DNA from: Pratylenchus scribneri
Lineage: Eukaryota > Nematoda > Chromadorea > Rhabditida > Pratylenchidae
DNA: 64,000 nt
NCBI GenBank assembly: GCA_030063045.1
Contig: JAQSEB010000060.1
Span: forward strand, 434,001 to 498,000
Direction: 5' to 3'
Below, in pieces: positions 54,257 through 64,000 of this stretch. Every line of letters begins with the position of its first letter. Position 1 is the first letter of the stretch. Position numbers and translations under genes: made by a program. The notes under the pieces were generated by a model, which saw only the letters and a list, made by a program, of their open reading frames with translations, had not been told where the DNA came from and made no database searches.

Positions 54257-56907
54257 ATGCCAGTACAAAATAATGCTCCGCTTCAATTATTCATCCTATT
54301 CTTGCTGCTCATTAATGGATGCCAACAAGGCAATGTTGATTCCACAAATTCAGCTGGCATTTCTGCTGTATGCAGAACAATATTTCAATTTGAATTCGAT
54401 AAAATATTACATACAATGATTAATTTTTAAAAAAATTATTTTAATAAATTATTTTATTTAACTGCAGGATAATGAGAAATTAGATGAATTGATGAATAAA
54501 ATGGATGAAATGAAGAAGCAAAATATTGAATTGAAAAATGTAATGGAAAAAATGATGGAAGAATTTAAGGCAGAATTAAATGAAATGAAAAAATTGATGA
54601 AAAATAAGGAAGAAATTGAAGTGAAAAAAGAGGAAACGAAATTGAAGGGAAAAACGCATAATTTGCTAATGCAAATTCAAGAGGTAATATTGGTCGATTT
54701 TATCTAGGAATTATTTTAAATTATTAAAATAAATCAAATCTTTTTTTAAATTAAAATTTAGAACATTTTTCTAAACTTAAAATATTAATCGAATGCTAAT
54801 AATGTTCATTTTTTAACTTATATTATTTCGACAATAAATTTTGCTAACCTTATTTTTAGAAATGAAAAAATTTTGTAAATAATAAATAATTGAATGTAGA
54901 CTTTTTATTAGTTTTAAAAAAAATTAAAAATAAGGAAATTTTGATATTTTTGTTTTTCTTATAAAATTATCATCATTTTTACATGAATGTTGACTAAATT
55001 TCAGAAAATGAAAAACAATAAATTGAATAAGGAGGATTGTGGACCGCATTTGAAATTGGAAATTTCTCCTGTAAATTCTAATATAATCTTGAAGCATTCC
55101 GGCGATTCAAAATTGGGTAAAAATTGAAATTTTTGGTGCTCTGTTTTCCAAGCCTTCCGGTTCTTTGATCAAACCCTTTTAGTTTTACTCAATTTTCCAA
55201 AGATTATTTACTCCCAAAATAAATTAAATAACTTCAATTGAGAATAATAAAATTGGCTTCAATTGAGAGTGGGAGAAAAAAAATAATACATAAATGTAAA
55301 ATGGGTCGAGAAAGGGGATGCACGATGCGAATATTTAGTAGAAGGGACAGCTTAAACAGGCCAAGAAATTGGGCGGGATAAAGTGGAAAAAAAGAAGATA
55401 AATAATTTTCGCCACAGGAAGGATTAGGTGGACATCAAAGAGAGTGGGGATGGGGGGTGGGGAATTGGGTAATGCCCTAAAGGATTTTACAACATAAAGA
55501 GGGAATTGGATGAATATTGGAGAAAGGAATATTTTGGAGGAGAATGGCATTGGCATTTTACAATAAGATGATGGATGATTGACAATAAGGCGAATTGGGA
55601 AGTCAAAAAAAGAAATAAGCAAATGGAATATTAAAGAATTTAAAATTAATAAATAAAAATGAAGAATTAAAATCAAACGAGACAGCGCATTTGGAATTTG
55701 AATAAAACCTTAAATCTTTTTATTTAAATTTGAATTCATATTTGTTTTAGGTTGGAGTACAGTTCGTGCAATTTCGCCGATTTCAAAATATAATTCTCAT
55801 GACAATTCTCCATCAATTGCCGGCTATTATGAAGTGGAAATTCTCAACACTGGATCAGCAAAATATTTGTAACTAAATTTGCTTTCAAAATTTTATTTCA
55901 AAAAATGAATTTAAAAAAAATAATTTTGAGTTTAAAAAACAATACAAAATTCATTTATTATCGATCTCGTTTTCGGCATGTTCTAGTTATCCTACAGACT
56001 TGATCTATAGCTCATTCGATTCGTCAGGGTCGGTTTTCTTTATAAGATTTCAATTTCAGAAAGATTTGATGAGTTTGAACCAAAGTTATGGCCAATTGAA
56101 ATTTTGGGTTTTCAAACCGGTTTAACTAGGGTAGGGTTAGGGCTATGGTCAGACCGACATGGGTTTTAGGGCTAGGGTATTGTAGGCTAGAGCTAGGAAA
56201 AAGAATTAAAACTCTAAGTGGCCTAGGATTTGAGATATGGCCATTAGTCACAAACTACAATGTCTGCCACTACACTATTTCTGTCAGAAAAAAACGAGAT
56301 CGGCTAGCCGAATTCGAAATCGGCTAAAAAACGAGATCGGCTGTAACATATATAATTCTTTTATTAATATTGAGTAGTAAAATGCATTTTAGCGGTGGAA
56401 GTGGCTGTGTCATTGGATTTTGTGACAAAAAATTTCCATTGGAATTCAAAATGCTTGGAAATGTGAATAATTCAATTGGAATTTGGGACAAAAAAGGAAT
56501 GCATATTGATGGAGAATATATTGAATTCGAAAATGATAATGAAGATTTCAAGAAAAATGATAATCAATATTTCCAGGTAAAAGATTTTGTTGGCATTGGC
56601 ATAATCCACCACAAGTCAAATTCAAAAATGGAATGTTTTGCCACTTGGAATGGCAAATTGCTGGGTAATTAAAAATTTTTTGAAAATTTTGCCTAAAATA
56701 ATTCTAATTTTCATATAAATCTCAGGAAAGGTTGAGTTGCGCCCAAAATTCGCCAATATCCAACTTTTCCCGGCTGTTATTTTATCCATAACTGATGACT
56801 CAGTCATTCCAAATTTTGGAAAACATGATTGGCGCTTCAAGGAATTTGAACATCTCCTTGAAGAAAATGCGAGAACTGCTGATGACAAGCAGAAAAGAGA
56901 AAAATGA
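54257..56907 (+). CDS. Secreted SPRY protein, SPRYSEC-like (336 aa)
   Basis: Exons 54257-54367, 54468-54683, 55005-55116, 55751-55868, 56393-56664, 56726-56907; phases 0,0,1,2,1; TGA 56905-56907. MPVQNNAPLQLFILFLLLIN then GCQQG is a signal peptide. Exon 2 is a 72-residue coiled coil (ELKNVMEKMMEEFKAELNEM). SPRY motifs: YYEVEI, IGFCDKKFPLEFKM, NSIGIWDKKG, KDFVGIGIIHH, MECFATWNG, LFPAVIL. The strand before DFVGIG has an extra ~10 residues (NDNEDFKKNDNQYFQ), apparently an internal duplication. C-terminal Lys-rich tail as in the 39.4 kb gene. Unlike that gene, signal peptide and coiled coil lie on separate exons, and there is no acidic insert. Likely a secreted effector; host target unknown. Confidence 0.82.
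55930..56345. repeat. Degraded insertion in SPRY intron
   Basis: GATCTCGTTTTCGGC near 55966 is inverted by AAACGAGATCGGC copies at 56290 and 56327. Internal TAGCTCATTCGATTCGTCAG resembles the shared core. A TAGGGTTAGGGCTATGG stretch near 56130 is not telomeric. Probably an old foldback in the intron before exon 56393-56664. Confidence 0.4.
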
Positions 56908-57189
56908 ATGAAAGCTGAAGAAGATGAAACAATCTTTTAATTCCAATTCCCTGGTTTCATTAAATTTATACAATTTTTGGTTAGTTGGTTGATGAAAATG
57001 AACAACCTTTTAGCAATTTATTCTTCTCTTCTATCGCCAATTTTGACCTATCGACTATCATTTTTTAAATTGATTCCACACATCCCCGATCAATAAAAAT
57101 TCATTCATATTTTTGATTCATTTGAAAATTCGGATTTGTATAAAATGTTGACACAAACAATAGAATTCTTTCCTTTGATGGTCATTTAA

Positions 57190-57497
57190 TAACCATTTTG
57201 CATTTTTTTATAACTCCCAGCCGGGGGCCGAACGAAGACGGGCTTGAGCCGGGCCCGGGCCGATAAAAGTCGGCCCGAAACTCATTTCTGGCCCGAGTAC
57301 TCAGTCAATAATACAATCTTGCATCAACAATATTTTGATTTTGTCCCTTTCTTGATCCCTACTGCTGATAAAAGCAATCCTTTTTTCCAGTTTTTACATC
57401 CCGCATTGTTTTCGGTGAGGTGTGGGTTTTGCCCTGGCCTCCGCTGTCACATCTTTTCAAAAGCATCCATTGGAATGAAATGGAATTATATTTTTAG
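57190..57497. other. G+C-rich patch upstream of the orphan SPRY exon
   Basis: CCCAGCCGGGGGCCGAACGA and GAGCCGGGCCCGGGCCGATA stand out from the A+T-rich surroundings and resemble 53.36-53.44 kb. Likely a fragment of the same mobile family. The reading frame across it carries no recognisable domain. Confidence 0.35.
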
Positions 57498-57613
57498 GAT
57501 GGACTACAGTCTGTGCAGTTTCGCCAGTTTCAAAATACAATTTTCATAATAAAATGCCATTAATTGCCAGCTATTTTGAAGTGAAAATTCCCAATACAGG
57601 ACCAATTTTATAA
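57498..57613 (+). pseudogene. Orphan SPRY exon fragment
   Basis: After an acceptor TATTTTTAG, the sequence encodes WTTVCAVSPVSKYNFHN, PLIASYFEVKI and then a stop at 57611-57613. It matches exon 55751-55868 of the neighbouring gene (WSTVRAISPISKYNSHD, YYEVEI) but has lost the donor (stop in its place). No other SPRY exon follows. A leftover of a third secreted-type copy. Confidence 0.75.
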
Positions 57614-57954
57614 ATTAATTTCATTAATCAGCAGAGATTATAGGCCCCTCCTTTATGACTCGTAAGTTTTCAATCAAATTCAAACTGTCAACAGTAAAAT
57701 TCCTCGTTGTGAATAAGTAAATGAATTGTTGCTATTTTCATATTCCAATATTTTAACCTTTTCCATATTATTTCCCATCTTTTCCTTCTCTTTCTTAGTT
57801 TATAAATTCCACCTGTTGCTTTTATGACATTTATTTTGGTATTAATTTATGACCATTTATTCTCATTTATTCATTTCTTGCATAATATTATATATTATTT
57901 ATTGGCTTATTAATTAAATTAGATTTAAAGTGTAAGTGTAGTTTGGAAAAAAAC

Positions 57955-58240
57955 GGGAAAAAATTAGTCAATCAAAAGGCATAGGAAAATCGGTACTTAT
58001 ACAGTTTGTATTCTTTTTGAATCAAACTAGGCAAAAGTGAAGGGACCTACCTTATATTCATCAGAATTAGGGTTTAGGTCATTATGGGTCATTGGTTATT
58101 GATGGATAGGTAATCACCCCCACAGATAATCATAATCACTAATGACCCTAACCCTAATCCTGATGAACCAATGGGGATCCTTCATTTCCCGATAAAACAA
58201 ATAAAAACGGGTTACAAACTACTACATAAGTGCCGGAAAA
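57955..58240. repeat. Foldback remnant
   Basis: AAAATCGGTACTTATACAGTTTGTA (left, about 57979) is inverted on the right (TACAAACTACTACATAAGTG). The centre contains inverted AATCAGAATTAGGGTT-like / AACCCTAATCCTGATG blocks. Same family as the 27.84-28.06 kb remnant. No clear target duplication. Confidence 0.5.
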
Positions 58241-58279
58241 TCAAAATAGAAAAGTGGTTATGAAATAACAAATAATAAC

Positions 58280-58856
58280 TAGGGCTGGCAAATATAGTGA
58301 TTTCACTATTTTTTTCCTAGCATTATTTATGCATAAAAACGCAATAAAAAACATTTTTATCTTGATTTGAGCTCAAAATATTGAACTTTATTTTCACTTT
58401 TTTCACTATTTTTCACTATTTTGCCACTTTGTCACTATTTCACTATTTTAATCACTATTTCGCCCTTTTTATGTCAATTTCGGCCTTTTTTTGTCACTAT
58501 TTCATGATTTTTATCACTATTTCAACATTTTAGAAATTTTCTGAAAATTCATCCAAAAATTTCTCTCTTGGAAACTTTTTTTGCCAAAATTTTTTTCCAT
58601 TAAACCAATTTTGGTCGAAAATTTTTCTCAATAGACCATTTTTCTTGAAAAATTTTCCCCGTTAGATTATTTTGACAAATTTTTTAAGTAAATTTTTCTT
58701 CAAGAAAAATTTTTGGTTAAATTTTTGCCACTTTTTTTTGAAATTTTCGTCACTTTTATGCGTTTTTATCACTATTTATATCACTATTTTGCGATTTTGT
58801 ATCACTATTTTAGTTAACTATTTTGCGATTTTTGATCACTATATTTGCCAGCCCTA
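58280..58856. mobile_element. hAT-type MITE with TAGGGCTGGCAAATATAGTG ends, 577 bp
   Basis: Perfect terminal inverted repeats of more than 20 bp (TAGGGCTGGCAAATATAGTG / CACTATATTTGCCAGCCCTA). Exact 8-bp duplication ATAATAAC at 58272-58279 and 58857-58864. Interior is rich in TCACTATTTT-type repeats. No transposase; typical hAT termini. Confidence 0.93.
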
Positions 58857-58864
58857 ATAATAAC

Positions 58865-59329
58865 ATGGCCGATTACCGATCACATTGATGGGATGGGTAA
58901 GTAAAAGCATATTAAATAACGAATCTAAAATTGTTACATTAGAATTAGAATCATTATACTTCCATCTATTTTTCAATTTTAATATGAATTTTGGCAAATT
59001 ATATTATATGGACAATTTCATAAGGTAAATAAGAGATAGAGTACATATATTAGGTACTTAACGGCTATCTACTTCCAGATTTTTTGGTTCTCCTATGGAA
59101 AGATAACGCTAACCCTATGATGAGGTCATCCGGTATAAGGTTAGGAGCATTCAAGGATAGGTTTTCATTATCATCCCATTTATCCATAACTCAATGCTCA
59201 ATCAATGTTAGGGGGAATTTTTATTTCAAAAATTTCTGTAGGTTGATAACCGAAAAGTACCATGCGATACACATTTTTACATAAACAATACACAAATTGC
59301 CTTTTTCTTGTTCTTTCTTCTTATGTTGA
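58865..59329. other. Intergenic, nothing recognised
   Basis: A+T-rich, no supported exon on either strand. Confidence 0.4.
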
Positions 59330-61866
59330 TCATAATTTTAATTGGGATGCAATACCTGGTGGAATTTCCACCTCCACCATTTTTCTGCTTCCTTTTTGAA
59401 TTTTCCCAGCTGACCAAACATGGCCAAAAGGGCCTTGACGAATTTGTTGGGTGGTTGTATGGGGCCTCCTTGTCTCCCATGTTTTGGCCAATCGTTGGAA
59501 ATGTTCATCCGAATTATTGGTCACAATGATGTCCTCACCCAGAGCATTTTTCGCAACATTTTTGGTTGTTTGCACATTTAGGGCAGAAGTGCCAATACCA
59601 CCGCCATTGTAATTTAGGACGGATTTGAAGTGAGTTACAAGAAATAATCTGAGAAAAAAATGGCTGATTTCGAAGGATAAATGAATAGGAAGAATGAAGA
59701 GTACCAGGGACGGGACAAAAAGGAAACCGAAAATCGGAATTTCGGGGGTCGAAAAATTCTCGAAAATGGCAAATCTTTTCGCAAACCGAAATTTCGGAAG
59801 GTCTATAATTTTTGAAAATCAAATTTCAGGGGATCCTAAAATTTTTGAAAATCTCATACCGAAATTTCGGTGACAAAAATGACCGAAATTTCCGATCGAA
59901 ACAAAAGTAATTTCCCTGATAAAAACATGCCTGAAATGCTTGGCAAATTCCTTATGTGTTAGAACAAAAGGAACAATGTGGAGAAGATTGTAGACGGAAA
60001 TGGCAAGGTCATAGGAATGGGAAGAGATCAAATAGGCATAATAGTCACAAAGTGGCTTGAAATAGAGGATAATCTGAAAAACAATGGGTATTGTAATAGA
60101 TTATTCCTTTCGTGATGACACTGACTAAGAGGAGCAAAGACATTGTGACGAAATTGCGAATTACGGAGAGGGCCGAGACAAAATTGAGCGTTCGCACAGT
60201 TTTGATGTTGACAATGACCCGTAATGAAAAAAATAGCATTATTGCCCAATTAAATCCAACCCTCCATGGAACTACTTAATTAATGGGGAAGGGTAAAGTT
60301 ACTGGAGGTAGGCGAAAATTTAATATGGAAGGAAATATTCTGCCTCCTATGGTATTTTACAAAAGAGGAATTTCTGAATCCTGAAAGCCCAAACTTGACT
60401 TGAACCTTAAACCGAATCCTATCCTACCCCTAACTCTAATTGGACTTAATCTGATTTACTTTCCCTAGCCTAAACTCCATCCCGACCTAGCCTAATCTAA
60501 ATCTACCCTACCATGCACCCGTCCAAGATTGTTTCGGATGGTTTTAGGTTGGTGTAGGATTAGGTATATAAATAGGATTAACTATCGTTTAATAGTCTTG
60601 AAAATAACGGGGGAGGAAGAAGAATGATTTTCGGTTGTCCATGCCCACCCATTAAATTTAGACCTTCTCCATTAAATTTACATTCCCCATTAATTAAGTA
60701 GTACCCTCTTCATTATCACCCTATATTTCCCTGCCAAATCTCCAGCCTTGAATTTTTTATACTTCCTTCGGTTAATTACATAAAGGAAGCAGAAAATAAT
60801 GGAGCAAATAATGTTAAGCAACAAAAGGCCAATAAACTCGGGAATGGTCTCAATATAATCTGCAAATGTTCGCATTTTTCCATTATTTATTTTGAGGTAA
60901 AATACTTACGAATTTGCTCGCTAAAATGCAGAATGGCAGTAAAAATCCATGGCCAAATAAAAGTGAGAAGGGGGACCCAAAAATGGGAGGTAAATTCCTC
61001 CCATTGAAAAGGGTAAAATGTGGAGAAGAAGCATTCAATTGTGATTGCATATTGGATGAATGTATTCACATTGATGGAAATATCATGAAACCATTGGATT
61101 GGGGTGATAATTGCCAAGTTGAAGAGGCCATTGGGAAATAGCAGTTGGGGAATTAAAATAAATCTGAAAATAAATAGGAGCTTTTATTAAGGGTTCGACA
61201 GACGACAGAGTCAACCGAAGTTTTCGGTTTCAGTTTTGGAACGATTTCGGTTTCGATTTTTAGCAGTTTTTTGAATAAAAATTTTCTAAATTTAATTTTT
61301 CATAAAAGATCAAGAAACAAAAGACGATTTTCTCCATCAATTTCTAAATCTTCTTGCCAAAAAAAAATTAAATAAAAATTGACCCTCACAATCAGTGAAA
61401 AATTCATCAAAAAGGCCCCGCTAAGGAAATCGGAGCCAAAATGGCTCAATAAGGTAAAAAATTTTAGCAAAAATTTCCCTCATCAGGGTGAAAAACCGAA
61501 AACTGTTCGATATTGACCCTCGATTTCGGATTTAACCGGTTTTCAAATCCCTGTTCGATTTTTCTGTAAAAAATCCTCGGTTTCGACCTTCAAAACTGAC
61601 TCTGTCCAAACCTAGTGTTAATGTCATAAAAGCCGAAAAATTTTCAAAATAGACCTTGTCCAAGCAATATTGAATGAGGCGAATTGATGATTGGCCAAAA
61701 GCACTTTGGGATTGCGATCAAGGGTGTTGGTGCGGGAAAGGAGGATGGCCAGCAGTACAGAGAGAAAAATGACCACCGTATTCATTGACAATTCAACGGC
61801 GAATAGACTCAGCCGGAGGGCGTCCATTTGGAAGGATGTACAATTGTCCAATACTTTTGAGGTCAT
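59330..61866 (-). CDS. Seven-transmembrane chemoreceptor-like GPCR
   Basis: Minus-strand exons: 61655-61866 (ATG 61866), 60910-61163, 60720-60859, ~60138-60230 (5' border unresolved, no AG seen), ~59936-60073 and 59330-59648. Exon 1: TM1 (TVVIFLSVLLAILLSR) then NPKVLLANHQFASFNI. Exon 2: TM3 region QYAITIECFFSTFYPF and TM4 VPLLTFIWPWIFTAI. Exon 3: TM5 IGLLLLNIICSIIFCFLYVI. Then VRTLNFVSALSVIRNFV (TM6) and YDLAISVYNLLHIVPFVLTH (TM7). The tail has NVAKNALGEDIIV and EHFQRLAKTW. This layout fits the nematode-specific serpentine chemosensory receptors (Sre/Srab-like). Two introns hold insertions. The last exon and its stop are less certain. Confidence 0.65.
59705..59918. mobile_element. Short element with CAGGGA...TCCCTG ends
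   Basis: CAGGGACGGGAC at the left and TTTCCCTG at the right bound a stretch of CGAAATTTCGG-rich sequence. AATTTCGGTGACAAAAATGA and GACCGAAAT closely match the right end of the minisatellite element at 21.18 kb. Flanking octamers AAGAGTAC/ATAAAAAC do not match well. Lies in the putative last intron of the receptor gene. Confidence 0.5.
61187..61612. mobile_element. Foldback element in the first receptor intron
   Basis: Left GACAGACGACAGAGTCAACC and right AACTGACTCTGTCCAAACC are inverted; internal TTTTCGGTTTC / GGTTTCGACC blocks are also inverted. Target duplication not resolved. Confidence 0.55.
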
Positions 61867-63150
61867 TTTTAATAAAATATGGTCGAGAATGAATTCTTTT
61901 ATTTTAAAACAATCTGTTCCTTGTTTTTTTGCAATAGCAAATGGCAAATTATTATAATTTTTTCTTGTTATTGGGCAATATCTCCATTTTGTCATTTCAA
62001 TTTATCACCTGTCATATGCCAACATAAGAATTTATGGTGCCCAAATCAATTCCAACCAATGTGGAAAATATGGTACCATTTTTCTTTATTCATGTTTTAA
62101 TTATTATTTATAGCTTTAAAAAATTAATTAATATAGTCCGATGCAAAAAAATTTGTGTAAATGTGAAAATTATATGTGACTAAGTAAGTATAAATATAAG
62201 AATATTTAAAACTTCCATTTTCTTTCTAGATTTTGATTTTTCACTATAATATATAAAGAGTAAGGAAATGCCAAAAATTAAAATATGAAATATTCCAAAT
62301 CAAAATTCTAAAGTTCTCAAGGTCGGTGGAGTATTGGATTGGAATTAGAATAAGAAATAAGAAAAATTGGATGGATAGTATACCAAGGCCGATGCAGGTA
62401 TTAAAATAAGGGGCAAGGATGAAATTGAAATTGCGCTTAAGAAAATTGCCTCGAGCTTTAATTTGAATTAACTTTGTGCTTTTTACTTTTTTGACTGATG
62501 ATTTATAAGATGGTAAATGTAAATGGCCCAAAATAACCATAGATAAAAGATAAATGGCCCTAAAATGTAAAATGGAAAGCATGATAGGAGAATTGCCTCG
62601 AGCTAACATTTTTCCTATTCAATAATCAATGGGGATTGGGGTACAGTATTTTTGGGCTAGGCTATTTGGACGCTTACGGCTTTCTAATACTTTATATAAG
62701 AAGAAAGAAACAGAATCATTTTAATCAAATTTGATATTAAAGAAAGGAGTTTGATAAGATCTTTTTAAAAGGTTAATAGAATTCAATTAGATTTGTTTTA
62801 AATTCCGAGAGATATGGCTGAAAAAGTTGACAAATTAATGAAAAAATTCATCTTATTTTAAAACTGTCTATGACCAAAAGCGGTGACATAAATTCTTTCC
62901 GATTAATTTTCAAAAATTGGTTCTTTTCCATTACAATTGAAAATGATTAAAAACTTCCCAAATTAAGTAGAATTAGTAATAAAACAATTTAGCGGAACCA
63001 ATTTGGTGCTTGGCTATATGTAATGTACCCCAGAAGCCACAACTCACAAATTACCCTAGTGAATATTTTTTTAATTTTGGATATTTTGGTCATTCTTTTC
63101 CAATTTTATTTTGGCATTGACATTTGAGTAGTTTAAGAGATAGTCGTGTC
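61867..63150. other. Intergenic; reverse-orientation GCTCGAGGCAATT motifs
   Basis: No supported coding exon. AAAATTGCCTCGAGC occurs at 62444 and AGAATTGCCTCGAGC at 62590, that is the promoter-module core (GCTCGAGGCAATT) on the minus strand twice, with an ATATAAAG-like word near 62690. May mark the upstream side of a minus-strand gene; the receptor starting at 61866 is the candidate. Confidence 0.35.
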
Positions 63151-63968
63151 CAGGGGTGGGGTCGAAATTTCGATTTTCGATTTCGATCGTCGAAATTTCG
63201 ATGTTTTAGTTTCGATTCGATTTCGATTTCGAAAAGTGTTGAGTTTCGAAAAAATTTCGAAAAAGGCAAAGGGGGGACCCTTTGCTAGTTTCAATCAAAA
63301 ATTTGGTATATTTTTTGAAACGAATTCCTTTTTTACTTAAAATTTCCTTAATTTTGCTCAAAATATTTAGTTTTTTAATTTATTTTTCAATTATTAAATC
63401 ATCAAAATAGGTTTTATAATTGATTTAGGAATAAAAAATGAAACATTCAAGATTTAATAATATTATTTTGATGGAAATGGCCAAACAATAATGTAACATG
63501 GAAAGAACCGAACCTAAAATAATCATTGAAAAAGAATCTACCAATTAATTTGTCATTTAAAAAAATATCAAATAAAACCTTATGAAAAAACCAAAAATTT
63601 TTTTAAAAAGAAAAGCTAAATTCGGTTGGGTTTGGGTATTGGTTTCATTGGCAACTATTTTAGACAATAATAAAAAAAAGAAAATTTGATGCTTCTTTTA
63701 TTTCATCAAAATGTTAAACAATTTTATTTTTTAAATATCATTGAATATTATTTTTTGAATAAAAATTTCACTTTTTTGTATTTTCAAAATTTTTTTTCAA
63801 TTTTTAAAGGATTTTGAAATTTTATTTTGAAAAATTTCGATTTTCGATTTCGATTATCGAAATTTCGATGTTTTAATTTCGTTTCGATTTCGATTTCGAT
63901 TTGGAAGTGAGTTTCGATTTCGAAGCAAATTTCGATTTCGATTTTTTTGAGTTTCGACCCCAGCCCTG
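63151..63968. mobile_element. hAT-type MITE with CAGGGGTGGGGTCGAAA ends, 818 bp
   Basis: Ends CAGGGGTGGGGTCGAAA / TTTCGACCCCAGCCCTG and an exact 8-bp duplication GTCGTGTC (63143-63150, 63969-63976). CAGGG(G/C)TGGG termini are typical of hAT elements. Arms are TTTCGATTTCGATTTCG simple repeats; middle is A+T-rich without transposase. Confidence 0.93.
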
Positions 63969-64000
63969 GTCGTGTCATTTCGGATGGATATTGGAACAAA

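Noticed and set aside
55335..55676. Hydrophobic minus-strand ORF of 113 codons
   Set aside because: Lies in a SPRY intron, antisense to A/G-rich sequence; hydrophobicity follows from T-rich codons.

Overview
The window is strongly A+T-rich eukaryotic DNA. Short phase-conserved GT-AG introns, a nematode-type chemoreceptor gene, secreted SPRY proteins and a degenerate F-box relic point to a nematode, most likely a plant-parasitic tylenchid (root-knot or cyst nematode type). The organism call is inference from composition and gene families, not from a marker gene.

Layout. 1-24.8 kb (+): a tandem cluster of coiled-coil plus SPRY genes. Five loci are visible (the first cut by the window start), all with the same exon/intron phases (0,0,1,2,1). 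Two sequence types alternate, I-II-I-II-I, as if a two-gene unit had been duplicated. Their upstream DNA shares a conserved promoter module. 25.7-35.7 kb (-): two paralogous multi-exon genes with paired N- and C-terminal domains around acidic low-complexity exons; the larger one adds an N-terminal membrane segment and has a triplicated acidic exon. 39.4-42.1 kb and 54.3-56.9 kb (+): two further SPRY genes with the same exon phases but an N-terminal signal peptide, so they resemble secreted SPRY effectors (SPRYSEC-like). 43.6-45.1 kb (-): a truncated cullin-like relic. 45.1-51.6 kb: a 6.4 kb array of a ~25-bp repeat. 51.6-52.9 kb (-): a degraded F-box-type gene. 59.3-61.9 kb (-): a seven-transmembrane chemoreceptor-like gene.

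Inside intron 2 of the second SPRY gene sits a 1.6 kb unit carrying an intronless orphan ORF, duplicated in tandem: copy 1 is open, copy 2 is broken by a frameshift and a stop. More than a dozen palindromic (foldback) elements lie in introns and promoters. Eight full-length elements have exact 8-bp target duplications and a ninth has a near-match, which points to non-autonomous hAT-type transposons. Several otherwise different foldback families share an internal motif resembling TCGACGCGGCTCGGCGAGCT.

Together the window looks like a fast-evolving effector-type region: tandem gene duplication, exon duplication, promoter-module duplication and heavy invasion by foldback elements act on the same genes.
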